DNA of 64,000 bases from Cymbidium sinense (lineage: Eukaryota; Streptophyta; Magnoliopsida; Asparagales; Orchidaceae). The translations under genes and the position numbers were made by a program. Below are positions 46,901 to 58,883 of the stretch, piece after piece (the stretch's first letter is position 1; the number at the start of each line of letters is the position of its first letter). The stretch covers positions 19,850,923 to 19,914,922 of the forward strand of contig CM038222.1 of NCBI GenBank assembly GCA_021442155.1, given 5' to 3'. The notes beneath the pieces are model-generated. The model was given only the letters and a program-made list of their open reading frames with translations. It was not told the origin of the DNA and searched no databases.

Positions 46901-49900
46901 TAAACCCTAAACCCTAAATCCTGAAAACCTAAACCTAAACTAAATAAAACCTAAAGTAAAATAAACATAAAAACTAAAACTTAAATATGATAATAAAATA
47001 AGATAAAATAAGAAACTTATACCTTAACCTAAACCTAAAGAAAATAAAAAATAAATAGATAAACTAAAATAAAATAAATAAAAACCTAAACTAAACTAAA
47101 AAAAAAGAAGATAAACCTAAAAATAAAAAAAAATTAAGTAAACTAAACACTAAATGTTAAATAAACATAAAATAAAACTTAAAATAAACCTAAAATAAAA
47201 ACCTAAAAAAAAACCTAAACCTAAACCTAAAAATACGAAATAAAACTTAAACCTAAAAAATAAAATAAAAATAAAACTAAACTAAAAAGAAAACGTAAAC
47301 CTTAAAAGAAAACCTAAACTAAAATAAATAAACTTAAAATAAATAAACTAACTAAATAAATAAAAAAAATATATCTAAATAAAATAAAAAATAAAATAAA
47401 CTAAAATAAATAAAAGCAAAATGAAATAAACCTAATAAACCTAAACATATCAATTATTTACATTTTCAAAAAAAAAATCCTAAACCCTAAACCCTAAGTC
47501 CAAACACTAAACCCTAAACCCTAAACCCTAAAAAATTAAACCCTAAAACCACCCTAAACCCTAAACCCTAAGCGCTAAACCATCAACACTTAACCATAAT
47601 CCCTATAATCTACAACCCTAAACCCTAAACCCTAAACCCTAAATCCTAAAAACCTAAACCTAAACTAAATAAAACCTAAAATAAAATAAATATAAAAACT
47701 AAAACTTAAATAAAATAAAAAACTTAAACCTAAACCTAAACCTAAAAAATAAAATAAAAAAATAAAACTTAACTAAAATAAAATAAATAAAAAACCTAAA
47801 CTAAACTAAAAAATAAGAACCAACTAATAAAAATATATAAAAAAACTAAACATAATATAAAAATAAAATAAACCTAAAAAAATAAAATAAAAACTAAATA
47901 AAAACATAAACCTAAAAATAAATAAAAAATAAAACCTAAACCCTAAACTAAAAAAAAACCTAAACCTAAAATAAACAAAATAAAATAAACCTAAGCCTAA
48001 ACTAAAATAAATTAAACCAAAATAAATAAAACATAAACCCTAAACTAATAAAATAAACTTAAAATTAACCTAAGCCTAAACTAAAAAATAGAACCTAAAA
48101 ATAAACCTAAAATAAAAACTTCAAAGCTAAACGTAACAAAAATAAAATACAAACCTAAACCTAAACTTAAAAAATACAAAATAAAACTAAATTTAAAAAA
48201 TAAAATAAAATTAAAACTAAACAAAAAAGTAAACATAAACCTAAAAAGTAAACTAAAATAGAAAACCCAAACTAAAATAAATAATCCTAAAATAAATAAT
48301 AAACTAAATAAAATAAAAATAAATTTGAAAAAAGAAATAAAAAATAAAAAATAAACCTAATTAACTGACTACTAATTTACTTTTCTTTAAAAAAAATTAA
48401 ACCCTAAACCCTAAATCCTAAACCCTAAACCCTAAACTATAAAACCTACAACTAAAGAATCATAAACCCTAAACCCTAAATCCAAAACCTAAACCTAAAC
48501 CCTAAAACCCTAAACCATAAACCTAAATAAACTAAATCATAAACCCTAAATTAACCTAAACTATAAACTAAACCCTAAACTAAACCCTAAACCTTAGTAA
48601 ACATTATAACTAAACCCTAAACCCTAAAACCCTAATCTTTAAAGTAAAACACTAAACCCTAAATACTAAACCTAAACCTAACTACTAAACTAAACCTAAA
48701 CCTAAAACCTTAACATTAAACCCTAAACCCTAAAACCTCTAAAACCTAAACTAAATAAACCTAAAAAATAAATAAATAAATAAATATAAATAAATATAAA
48801 ATAAAATAAAATAAATGTCTAATAAATCATAAAGCTAAACCTAATAATAAAATAAAATAAAATAAAATAAAACAAAAAATAATATAATAAAGAAAACCTA
48901 AACTAAACTAAATAAAATAAAAAATAAGAATAAAAAACTTAATAAAATAAAACTAAAATAAAATTAAAACAAATCTAAAATAAAATAAAATAAAAATTAC
49001 ATAAAAACCTAAACCTAAAAAGTAAACCTAGAAATAGAACTTAAAATAAATAAAAAATAAAACCTAAACCCTAAAATAAACTACACTAAAATAAATAAAA
49101 CCTAAACCTAAATCGAAACCTAAACTAAATATAATAAAATGAACTAAAAATAAACCTAAACCAAAATTAAAATATAAAACCTCAAAGTAAACCTAAAACC
49201 GAACCTAAAAGATAAAATAAAAAAATGTAAACCTAAACTTAAAATAAAAAAAATAAAAGCTAAAGCTAAAAATAAAATATAAATAAAACTCAACTAAAAA
49301 AATAAACTTAAACCTAAAAAAAAAACTAAAATAAAAAACCTAAAACAAAAAAATAAAACTAAAATAAACAAACTAAAATAAATAAAATAAAAAATAAACA
49401 TAAAAAAATTAAAAATAAAATAAACTAAAATAAATAAAATATAAACTAAATAAACCTAAACCTATGGATTTTCTTAATTAAAAAAAGATCCTAAACCATA
49501 AATTCTAAACTCAAAATCCTAAAGCTTAAACCCTAAACCCTAAAACTAATGATAAACCATAAACCCTAAACTTACAACCCTAAACCTACAACCCTAAACC
49601 CTAAAGCTTAAACCCTAAACCCTAAAACTAACTATAAATCACAAACCCTAAACCCTAAACTAACCTAAACCTCAATAAACCCTAAACTTAAAACCTAAAA
49701 CTAAACTCAAAGAATAAACCCTAACCCTAAATAACCTAAACTAAACCCTAACTAACTAAACAAATTTAAACTAAACCTAAACTAAAACTAAATCTAAACC
49801 TAAACCTAAAATGCTAAAACCTAAACCTAAAACCTAAACCTAAATCTAAACCTAAACCTAAACTAAACTAACCAAACTAAAACTAAAGTTTAAAGCTAAA

Positions 49901-49990
49901 CACTAAAGAACCTAAACCCTAAAACCCTAAACCTAAACTAAACCTAAAGTTTAAAACACTAAACCTAAACATAAACCTAAAACTAAAACC
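43980..49990 (+). repeat. Segmental duplication, left copy (about 6 kb)
   Basis: Landmarks recur about 6.0-6.3 kb to the right: anchor 46,695 with 52,805, the CATATCAATTA variant 47,447 with 53,582, 48,368 with 54,517, 49,461 with 55,757, and the AAACTTAAAACGAAAATAA block at 45,427 with 51,454. The phrase ATGAAAAAGAAATAAATAAA after the anchor is identical at 46,720 and 52,830. The gradual rise in offset shows several indels since duplication. Confidence 0.8.
43999..46840 (+). repeat. Nested 1.42-kb tandem repeat inside the 6-kb unit
   Basis: The block CCTAAAGTAAATAAAACTTA at 43,999 recurs at 45,417, and the block AAAAGCCTAAAAACCTAAAC at about 44,538 recurs at about 45,963, both about 1,420 bp apart. 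The same pairing is seen in the right 6-kb copy (about 50,010 and 51,444). The 1.42-kb duplication therefore preceded the 6-kb one. It lacks the GTTTACTTAATT anchor internally. Confidence 0.7.
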
Positions 49991-52900
49991 TAACTAAAAA
50001 AAGAATAAACTAAAGTAAAAAAATAAATAAATAAAACCTAAACATAAAAACATAAAAATAAAATAAAAACCTAAACATAAAAATAAAAAATAAAAAATAA
50101 AAAATAAATAAACAAAAATAAAATAAATAAAAACCAAAACTAAATAAAAATAATAATATAAACCTAAGAATAAAAAACCTAAATATAATAAAAATAAACG
50201 TAAAATAAAATAAAATAAACTTAAAATATAATAAAATAAAAACTAAATAAAAACCTAAACCTAAATAATAAACCTAAAAAAACCTAAAAATAAATAAAAA
50301 AACCCAAACCCTAAACTAAAAATAAAAACTAAACCTAAAATAAAAATAAAATAAACAAAATAAATTAAATCTAAACCTAAACTATAATAAATAAAGCCTA
50401 AACTTAAACCTAAAATAAACTAAACCTAAACCCTAAACTAAATAAAATAAAAGAAATGAAAAATAAATCTAAACCTAAACTCAAAAATAAAACCTAAAAA
50501 TAAACCTAAAATAAAAACCTAAAACTTAAACCCTAACCCTAAACCCTAAAAGCCTAAAAAACCTAAACCTAAACTAAATAAAACTTAAAAAAAAAACCTA
50601 AACCTAGATAAAATAAATAAAATAAAATAAAATAAAAATATAAACTAAAACCTAAACCTAAATTAAACCTAAAAAAAATAAAATAAAAATAATAACTAAA
50701 CTAAAATAAAATAAATAAACACCTAAACTAAACTAAAAAATAAAAAACCTAAATACAATAAAAGCTAAACCAAAAATAAAAATAAAATAAACCTAACATA
50801 AAATAAAATAAAAACTAAATAAAAACCTATACCTAAAAAATAAAACTAAACATAAAACCTAAAAATAAATTAGAAATAAAACTTAAACCCTAAACTAAAA
50901 CAAAAACCTAAACTTAAAATAAAAATAAAATAAACCTAAACTAAGATAAACTAAACTAAAATAAATAAAACCTAAACATAATCCTAAAATAAATTAAACC
51001 TAAACCTAAACCTAAACCTAAACGAAATAAAATAAAATAAACTCAAAATAAACCTAAACTAAAAACTAATACCTAAAAAAAAACATAAAATAAAAACCTA
51101 AAACTTAAACCTAAAAAAAAAATTAAATAAAAACCTAAACCTAAACATAAAAGTAAAAAATAAAACCTAAGCCTAAAAAAATAAAATATAAATAAAACTA
51201 AACTAAAAAATAAACACAAACCTAAACCTTGAACCCTAAACCCTAAAGTGTAAACCCTAAACCCTAAACACAAAACAAACCCTAAACCCTAAAGCCTAAA
51301 GCAAAACACTAAAGCTAACCTAAACCTTAAACTAACCTTAATCAACCTAAACCCTAAACCCTAAAATCTAAGGACTAAAGCTTAAACCCTAAACCCTAAA
51401 CCCTAAACCCTAAATCGTAAAAAACCTAAAACCTAAGCCTAAACCTAAAGTAAATAAAACTTAAAATGAAAATAAATAAAAAAACCTAAACATAAAAAAT
51501 AAAAATAAAGCAAAAAACCTAAACCTAAAAATAAAATATTATAAAAAAAAAAAATAAACAAAAATAAAAAAAATATAACCTGAACTAAATAAAAATAATA
51601 ATATAAACTTAAGAATAAAAAACCTAAATACAATAAAAACTAAACGTAAAATAAAAAATAAAATAACTTAAAATAAAATAAAATAAAAACTAAATAAAAA
51701 CCTAAACCTAAATAATAAAACTAAAAAAACCTAAAAATAAATAAAAACTAAAATCCATACCCTAAACTAAAAAAAAACTATACCTAAAATAAAAATAAAA
51801 TAAACAAAATAAATTATATCTAAAGCTAAACTAAAATAAATAAAACCTAAACTTAAAATTAAAATAAACTAAGCCTAATCCCTAAACTAAATAAAATAAA
51901 ATAAATGACAAATAAATCTAAACCTAAACTAAAAAATAAAACTTAAAAATAAAGCTAAAATAAAAACCTAAAACCTAAACCCTAAACCCTAAACCCTAAA
52001 AGCCTAAAAACCTAAACCTAAACTAAATAAAACCTAAAAATAAAATAAAGAAACCTAAACCATGATAAAATAAAAAAATAAAATAAAATAAAAATATAAA
52101 CTAAAACCCAAACATAAACTTAAACCTAAAAAAAATAAAATAAAAATAAAAACTAAACTGAAATAAAATAAATAAAAATATAAACTAAACTAAAAAAAGA
52201 AAAAACCTAAATAAATTAAAAATAAACCAAAAATAAAAATAAAATAAGCCTAAAATAAAATAAAATAAAAACTAAATAAAAACTCAAACCTAAAAAATAA
52301 AACATAAAAAACCTAAGAAAATGAAAATAAAACCTAAACCCTAAACTAAAACAAAAAGTTAAACATAAAATAAAAATAAAATAAACCTAAACCTAAACTA
52401 AGATAAACTAAACTAAAATAAATAAAACCTAAACATAATCCTAAAATAAACTAAACCTAAACCTAAATCTAAATGAAATAAAACAAAATAAACCCAAAAT
52501 AAACCTAAACTAAAAAATAGTATCTAAAAACAAACCTAAAATAAAAACCTAACACCTAAACCTAAAAAAAATTAAATAAAAGCCTAAATCTAAACATAAA
52601 AGTAAAAAATTAAACCTAAGCCTAAAAAATAAAATAAAAATAAAACAAAATTAAAAAATAAACACAAACCTAAACCTAAACCTATAAAATAAACTAAAAT
52701 AAATAAACCTATAATAAATAAACTAAACTAAATAAAAATAAAATAAACCTAAATAAAAATAAAAAATAAAATAAACTAAAATAAATAAACTAAATAAACC
52801 TAAACCTACTAGCTTACTTAATTTAAAAAAATGAAAAAGAAATAAATAAAAAACCCTAAACCCTAACCCCTAAACCTACAACCTTAAGCCCTAAACCCTA

Positions 52901-55900
52901 AACCCTAAACCCTAAACCCTAAACCTACAACCCTAAACCCTAAACCATAAAACCATAAACCCTAAACCTTAAGCCCTAAACCATGAACCCTTAACCATAA
53001 TCCCTAAAATCTACAACCCTAATCCCTAAACCCTAAACCCTAAATCCTAAAAACCTAAACCTAAACTAAATAAAACCTAAAGTAAAATAAACATAAAAAC
53101 TAGAACTTAAATATGATAATAAAATAAGATAAAATAAGAAACTTATACCTTAACCTAAACCTAAAGAAATTAAAAAATAAACAGATAAACTAAAATAAAA
53201 TAAATAAAAACCTAAACTAAACTAAAAAAATAAGATAAACCTAAAAATAAAAAAAATTTAAGTAAACTAAACACTAAATGTTAAATAAAAGTAAAATAAA
53301 AGTTAAAATAAACCTAAAATAAAAACCTAAAAAAAAACATAAACTTAAACCTAAAAATACAAAATAAAACTTAAACCTAAAAAATAAAATAAAAATAAAA
53401 CTAAACTAAAAAGAAAATAAACCTAAAAAAAAACTAAAATAGAAAACCTAAACGAAAATAAATAAACTTAAAATAAATAAGCCCAACTAAATAAAATAAA
53501 AAATATATCTAAATAAAAATAAAATAAATAAAATAAACTAAAATAAATAAAAGCAAAATGAAATAAACCTAATAAACCTAAACATATCAATTAGCTTACA
53601 TTTTCAAAAAAAAATCCTAAACCCTAAACCCTAAGTCCTAAACACTAAACCCTAAACCCATAACCCTAAAAATTAAACCCTAAAACCACCCTAAACCATA
53701 AACCCTAAGCCCTAAACCATCAACCATTAGCCATAATCCCTAAAATCTACAACCCTAAACCATAAACCCTAAACCCTAAATCCTAAAAACCTAAACCTAA
53801 ACTAAATAAAACCTAAAATTAAAATAAATATAAAAACTAAAACTTAAATAAAATAAAAAACTTATACCTAAACCTAAACCTAAAAATAAAAAAAAATAAA
53901 AAAAAATAAAAACTTAACTAAAATAAAATAAATAAAAAACCTAAACTAAACTAAAAAATATAATAAACCAACTAATAAAAATATATAAAAAAAACTAAAC
54001 ATAATATAAAAATAAAATAAACTTAAAAAAATAAAATAAAAACTAAATAAAAACATAAACCTAAAAATAAATAAAAATAAAACAAAACCCTAAAGTAAAA
54101 AAAACCTAAACCTAAAATAAAATAAAATAAACCTAAGCTAAACTAAAATAAATTAAACCAAAATAAATAAAAACTAAACCCTAAATTAAATAAAATAAAC
54201 TTAAAATTAACCTAAGCCTAAACTAAAAAATAGAACCTAAAAATAAACATAAAATAAAAACTTAAAAGCTAAACGAACAAAAAATAAAATACAAACCTAA
54301 ACCTAAACTTAAAATACAAAAATAAAACTTAATTTAAAATAAAATAAAATTAAACTAAACAAAAAAGTAAACATAAACCTAAAAAGTAAACTAAAATAGA
54401 AAACCCAAACTAAAATAAATAAACCTAAAATAAATAAACTAAACTAAATAAAATAAAAAATAAATTTGAATAAAAAAAGAAATAAAAATAAACTAAATAT
54501 ACCTAATTAACCTAAACCTACCAATTTACTTATTTTCTTTTAAAAAAAATCCTAAACCCTAAACCCTAAATCCTAAACCCTAAACCCTAAAACTAACCAT
54601 AAACCTACAACCCTAAAGAATCATAAACCCTAAACCCTAAACCCAAAACCTTAAACCCTAAACCCTAACCCTAACCCTAAACCATAAACCCAAAACCCTA
54701 AACCCTGAAATCATAAACCCTAAACCCGAACCCTAAACTAATCCTAAACTATAAACCCTAAACCCAAAACCCTAAAAACCTTAAGCTCTAAACACTATGC
54801 TAACCCTAAACCCTAAACCCTAAAAACCCTAATCTTTAAAGCCAAAACACTAAACCCTAAATACTAAACCTTAAACCTTAACCTTATACTCTAAACCCTA
54901 AAATCCTAAACCCTAAAACCTTAAGCCCTAAACCTTAAATCCTAAACCCTTAAAACCTAAAGACCTAAACCTAAACTAAATAAAACCTAAAAATAAAATA
55001 AATAAATAAACATAAACTTAAATAAAATAAAAAACACTTAATAAAATAAAAATAAACTAAATGATAAAGCTAAATGATAAAGCTAAATGATAAAGCTAAA
55101 CCTAATAATAAAATAAAAATAAACTAAACTAAAATAATAATAAAGAAAAACCTAAACTAAACTAAAAAATAAAATAAAAATAAGAATAAAACACTTAATA
55201 AAATAAAAACTAAATATAAAATAAAATTAAAACAAACCTCAAATAAAATAAAATAAAATAAAAATTAGATAAAAACCTAAACCTAAAAAGTAAACCTAGA
55301 AATATAACTTAAAATAAATAAAAAAAAAACCTAAACCCTAAACTAAACTACACTAAAATAAATAAAACCTAAACCTAAACCTAAAAAAAAAACTAAACCT
55401 AAATCGAAACCTAAACTAAATATAATAAAATGAACTAAAAATAAACCTAAACCAAAATTAAAATATAAAACCTCAAAGTAAACCTAAAACCTGAACCTAA
55501 AAAGATAAAATAAAAATGTAAACCTAAACTTAAAAATAAAAAATAAAAGCTAAAGCTAAAAAACTGAAATATAAATAAAACTCAACTAAAGAAATAAACT
55601 TAAACCTAAAAAAAACTAAAATAAAAAACCTAAAATAAAAAAAATAAAACTAAAATAAATAAACTAAAATAAATAAAATAAAAAATAAACATAAAAAAAT
55701 TAAAAATAAAATAAACTAAAATAAATAAAATATAAACTAAATAAACTAAATAAACCTAAATTATTTTAATTAAAAAGATCCTAAACCATAAATTCTAAAC
55801 TCAAAATCCTAAAGCTTAAACCCTAAACCCTAAAACTAACGATAAACCATAAACCCTAAACCCTAAACTTACAACCCTAAACCTACAACCCTAAACCCTA

Positions 55901-56150
55901 AACCCTAAAACTAATGATAAATCACAAACCCTAAACCCTAAACTTACAACCCTAAACCTACAACCCTAAACCCTAAACCTTAAACCTAAAACCTAAACTC
56001 AAAGAATAAACTAACCCTAAACTCAACTATAAACCCTAAAGCTAACCCTAACCTAAACTATTAACTCTAAACCCTAAACCTAAACCTAAAACCTAAATCT
56101 AAACCTCTAAAACCATTAATAGTGCTAAAACCTAAACCCAAAACCCAAAA
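49991..56150 (+). repeat. Segmental duplication, right copy (about 6 kb)
   Basis: This is the partner of the segment at 43,980-49,990, in direct orientation and adjacent to it. It is slightly longer; part of the surplus is a private three-copy 13-bp repeat at 55,060-55,098 and extra CCTACAACC-containing sequence near 55,860-55,980. Both copies lack GR-RBP cassettes. Confidence 0.8.
55060..55098 (+). repeat. 13-bp microrepeat, three copies
   Basis: AAATGATAAAGCT is present three times head to tail. The corresponding place in the left duplicate (about 48,822-48,838) has a single ATAAAGCT-type copy, so this is a local expansion after the 6-kb duplication. Confidence 0.8.
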
Positions 56151-57239
56151 CCCTAAATCTTAAACAATTAACCCTAAACCCTAAACCCAAAATCGAAACC
56201 CTAAACCATAATCCTTAATAACCTAAAAGCCTAAACCTAATAATAAAATAAACTAAATAAAATAAAATAAAATAAATACCTAAACTAGAACCTAAACCTA
56301 AAAGTAAAATAAAATAAAAAAGAAAAATAAACTAAATTATAATAAATAAAAACCTAAATAAAACTATAAATTAAAGTAAACTTAAGATTAAAATACCTAA
56401 ATAAATTAAAAATAATATAAACTTATAATATAATAAAATAAAACTTAAATAAAAACTTAAACTTTGAAAATAAAAATAAAAATAAAACCTAAACCCTAAA
56501 CTAAATAAATATCTAAACTTAAAATAAAAATAAATTAAACAAAATAAAATAAACATAAACCTAAACTAAAATGAACTAAAATAAAATTAATAAATCCTAA
56601 ACCTAAACCTAAATCAAATAAAATAAATTATACTAAAAATAAAACTAAACCTAAACTAAAAAATAAAACCTAAAAATAAATATAAAATAAAAACCTAAAA
56701 CCTAAACCTAAAAAAAGAAAAATAAAATCTAAACCTAAACCTAAAAATAAAAAATAATGCCTAATCCTAAAATATATAATGAAAATAAAACTCAACTAAA
56801 AAATAATCCTAAACCTAAAAAATAAACTAAAAAAAATCTAAACTAAAATGAATAAACCTAAATTAAATAAACTAAACTAAATAAAAATACAAAATAAACC
56901 TAAATAAAAATAAAAAATAAAATAAACTCAAATAAATAAAAAATAAACTAAATAAATTAAATAAACCTAAACCTACCAATTTACTTAATTTTAAAAAAAC
57001 CCTAAACCGTAAATCCTAAACCCTAAACCTTAAAACTAACCCTAAACATACAACCATAAATCTACAACCCTAAATACTAAACCCTAAACCTTAAGCGCTA
57101 AACCTTAAATCGTAAACCCTAAACCTTAAACCTTAAAACCCTAAACCTTGAACCCTAGAACTCTAAAACCTACAACCCTAAATCCTAAACCTCAAAGCCT
57201 AAACCCTAAATCCTAAAACCTAAACTAACACTAAACCTT

Positions 57240-57729
57240 AAGAATGGGTAGAACCTTTATGGCAGGAACATCACTATCAACTAGGCTCACTCTAGATCTA
57301 GCGGTGGAGGTGAAGGAAAAGGCGACAGTTATTGCAGTGGTGGTGGGGGGTCTGGAGGTGCTGGTGGATATGGAGGTGGTTATCAGAGCAGCAGTGGTTA
57401 TGGAGGCGGGAGGAGCAACCAAGGTAACAACCGTGGTGGTGGCGGAGGGATAGATTAGGGATATGATGGCAGATCTTGCTTCTCAAGAGGCGGGGGTGTT
57501 TCTGATGGGAACTGGAGAAACTAAAAAATGGTCAATTTGATCTACTGCCTATGGAAATGTGTCTTTTTTGTAGAGATGATTCTACTTATCTAGAGTTTTT
57601 GATTTCCTCTATGGGTGCTCATTGTTTATCTATGTCACCGCTTATGTCTTAAAAAACTTGGGGTCTTACTTTTGATAATAGCAAAAAGAAGAAATGTTGA
57701 ATATGAATTTGTTCTCTGTTAAAAAAAAA
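57240..57729 (+). pseudogene. Glycine-rich RNA-binding protein 3' fragment, copy 5 (best-kept tail)
   Basis: One reading frame runs 94 codons from AAG at 57,240 to TAA at 57,522-57,524 with three internal stops (for Gln in NGQ, for Glu in NEAQSR, and one in the tail). It reads NLYGRNITIN at the RRM end, then a tail with GGGGSGGAGGYGGGYQSSSGY, GRSNQGNNRGGGGG and the C-terminal SDGNWRN. This shows the true register and confirms identity with GRP7-type proteins. The 3' UTR-like part ends at TTCTCTGTT followed by nine A (about 57,721-57,729), consistent with a poly(A) tail. Open frames 57244-57453 (plus), 57231-57422 and 57298-57486 (minus) are shadows. Confidence 0.88.
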
Positions 57730-58729
57730 CCTTAAACCCAAAATTGAAACTTAAACCTTAAACCTAAAACCTAAACTCTAAACCCTAAACCCTAAACCCT
57801 AAACCCCAAACCCTAAACCCTAATCCCTAAAATGCTAAAAATCTAAACCTAAACTAAATAAAACTTAAAAATATAATAAATACAAAAACCTAAACCAAAA
57901 TATAATAAAATAATAAAATAAAAGAAAAAAATAAACTAAAACCTAAAAATAATCCTAAACCTAAAAATAAAATAAAATAAAAAATAAGAACTAAACTAAA
58001 ATAAAATAAATGAAAACCTAAACTAAACTAAAAAATAAAAAACCTAAATAAAATAAAACTAAACTTAAAATAAAAATAAAATAAACCTAAAATAAAATAA
58101 AATAATAACTAAATAAAAACCTAAACCTAAAAAATAAACCTAAAAATAAAACATAAACCAAAAACTTAAAAAAAGCCTAACCTAAAATAATAATAAAATA
58201 AAAAAATAAAAAAACTTAAACCTAAATTAAAAAATAAATAAAATAAACTAAATAAAAATAAAAAATAAACATAAATAAAAATATAAAATAAAATAAACTT
58301 GAATAACTAAAAAATAAGCTAAATGAACCTAAACCTACTGGTTTACTTAATTTAAAAGAAAAATACTTAAACCCTGAATCCTAAACCATAAACCCTAAAC
58401 CCTAAACCCTACAACTAACCCTAATGACTAAACCCTAAACCCTAAAACTCAAAACTCTAAACCTTAAGCCCTAAGCCCTAAACCCTAAGCCCTAAACTCT
58501 AAACCCTTCACCCTAAAACACTAAACCCTAAACCCTAAACTCTAAACCCTAAAACCCTAAACCCTAAAACCCTAAACCCTAAACCCTAAACTCTAAACCC
58601 TAAACCCTAAAATTTAATACCTACAGACTTAAACCCTAAACCCTAAACCCTAAACCATAAACCCTAAACTCTAAACTCTAAACTAACCCTAAACCCTAAA
58701 CTAACCCTAAACCCTAAACCATCAACCCT
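57730..58729 (+). repeat. Cassette-bearing array unit between copies 5 and 6
   Basis: This shows the layout of a cassette unit: after copy 5 come CCCTAAA words (57,730-57,840), then CCTAAA/AAATAAA words to 58,330, the anchor at 58,334-58,360, then nearly perfect CCCTAAA runs (58,370-58,725) leading into copy 6. The longest uninterrupted heptamer runs in this part are three to four units. Confidence 0.7.
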
Positions 58730-58883
58730 AAGAGTGGGCAGAACCTTGATGGGAGGAACATCTCTGTCAACTAGGGTGAATCTAGATCTAACAGTGGAGG
58801 CGAAGGTGGAGGCGACGATTATCATAGTGGTGATGGAGGATCTAGAGGTGCTGGTGGATATGGAGGTATTTGTCAGAGCAGTG
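58730..58883 (+). pseudogene. Glycine-rich RNA-binding protein fragment, copy 6 (truncated)
   Basis: From AAG at 58,730 the frame reads SGQNLDGRNISVN, a stop in place of Glu of NEAQSR, then ESRSNSGGEGGGDD and GSRGAGGYGGICQSS. It has only one internal stop and is the closest to the family consensus at the RRM end. It stops at about 58,883 inside the glycine tail, and AACCCTAAACC repeat resumes at the next bases. The whole 3' half and UTR are missing, unlike the other complete copies. The 58664-58909 minus open frame is a shadow. Confidence 0.85.

Noticed and set aside
57231..57486. Thr/Ser/His-rich minus-strand ORFs opposite cassettes (also 58664-58909, 61631-61907)
   Set aside because: They are antisense translations of GGT/GGA glycine codons (ACC/TCC), with no independent motif.
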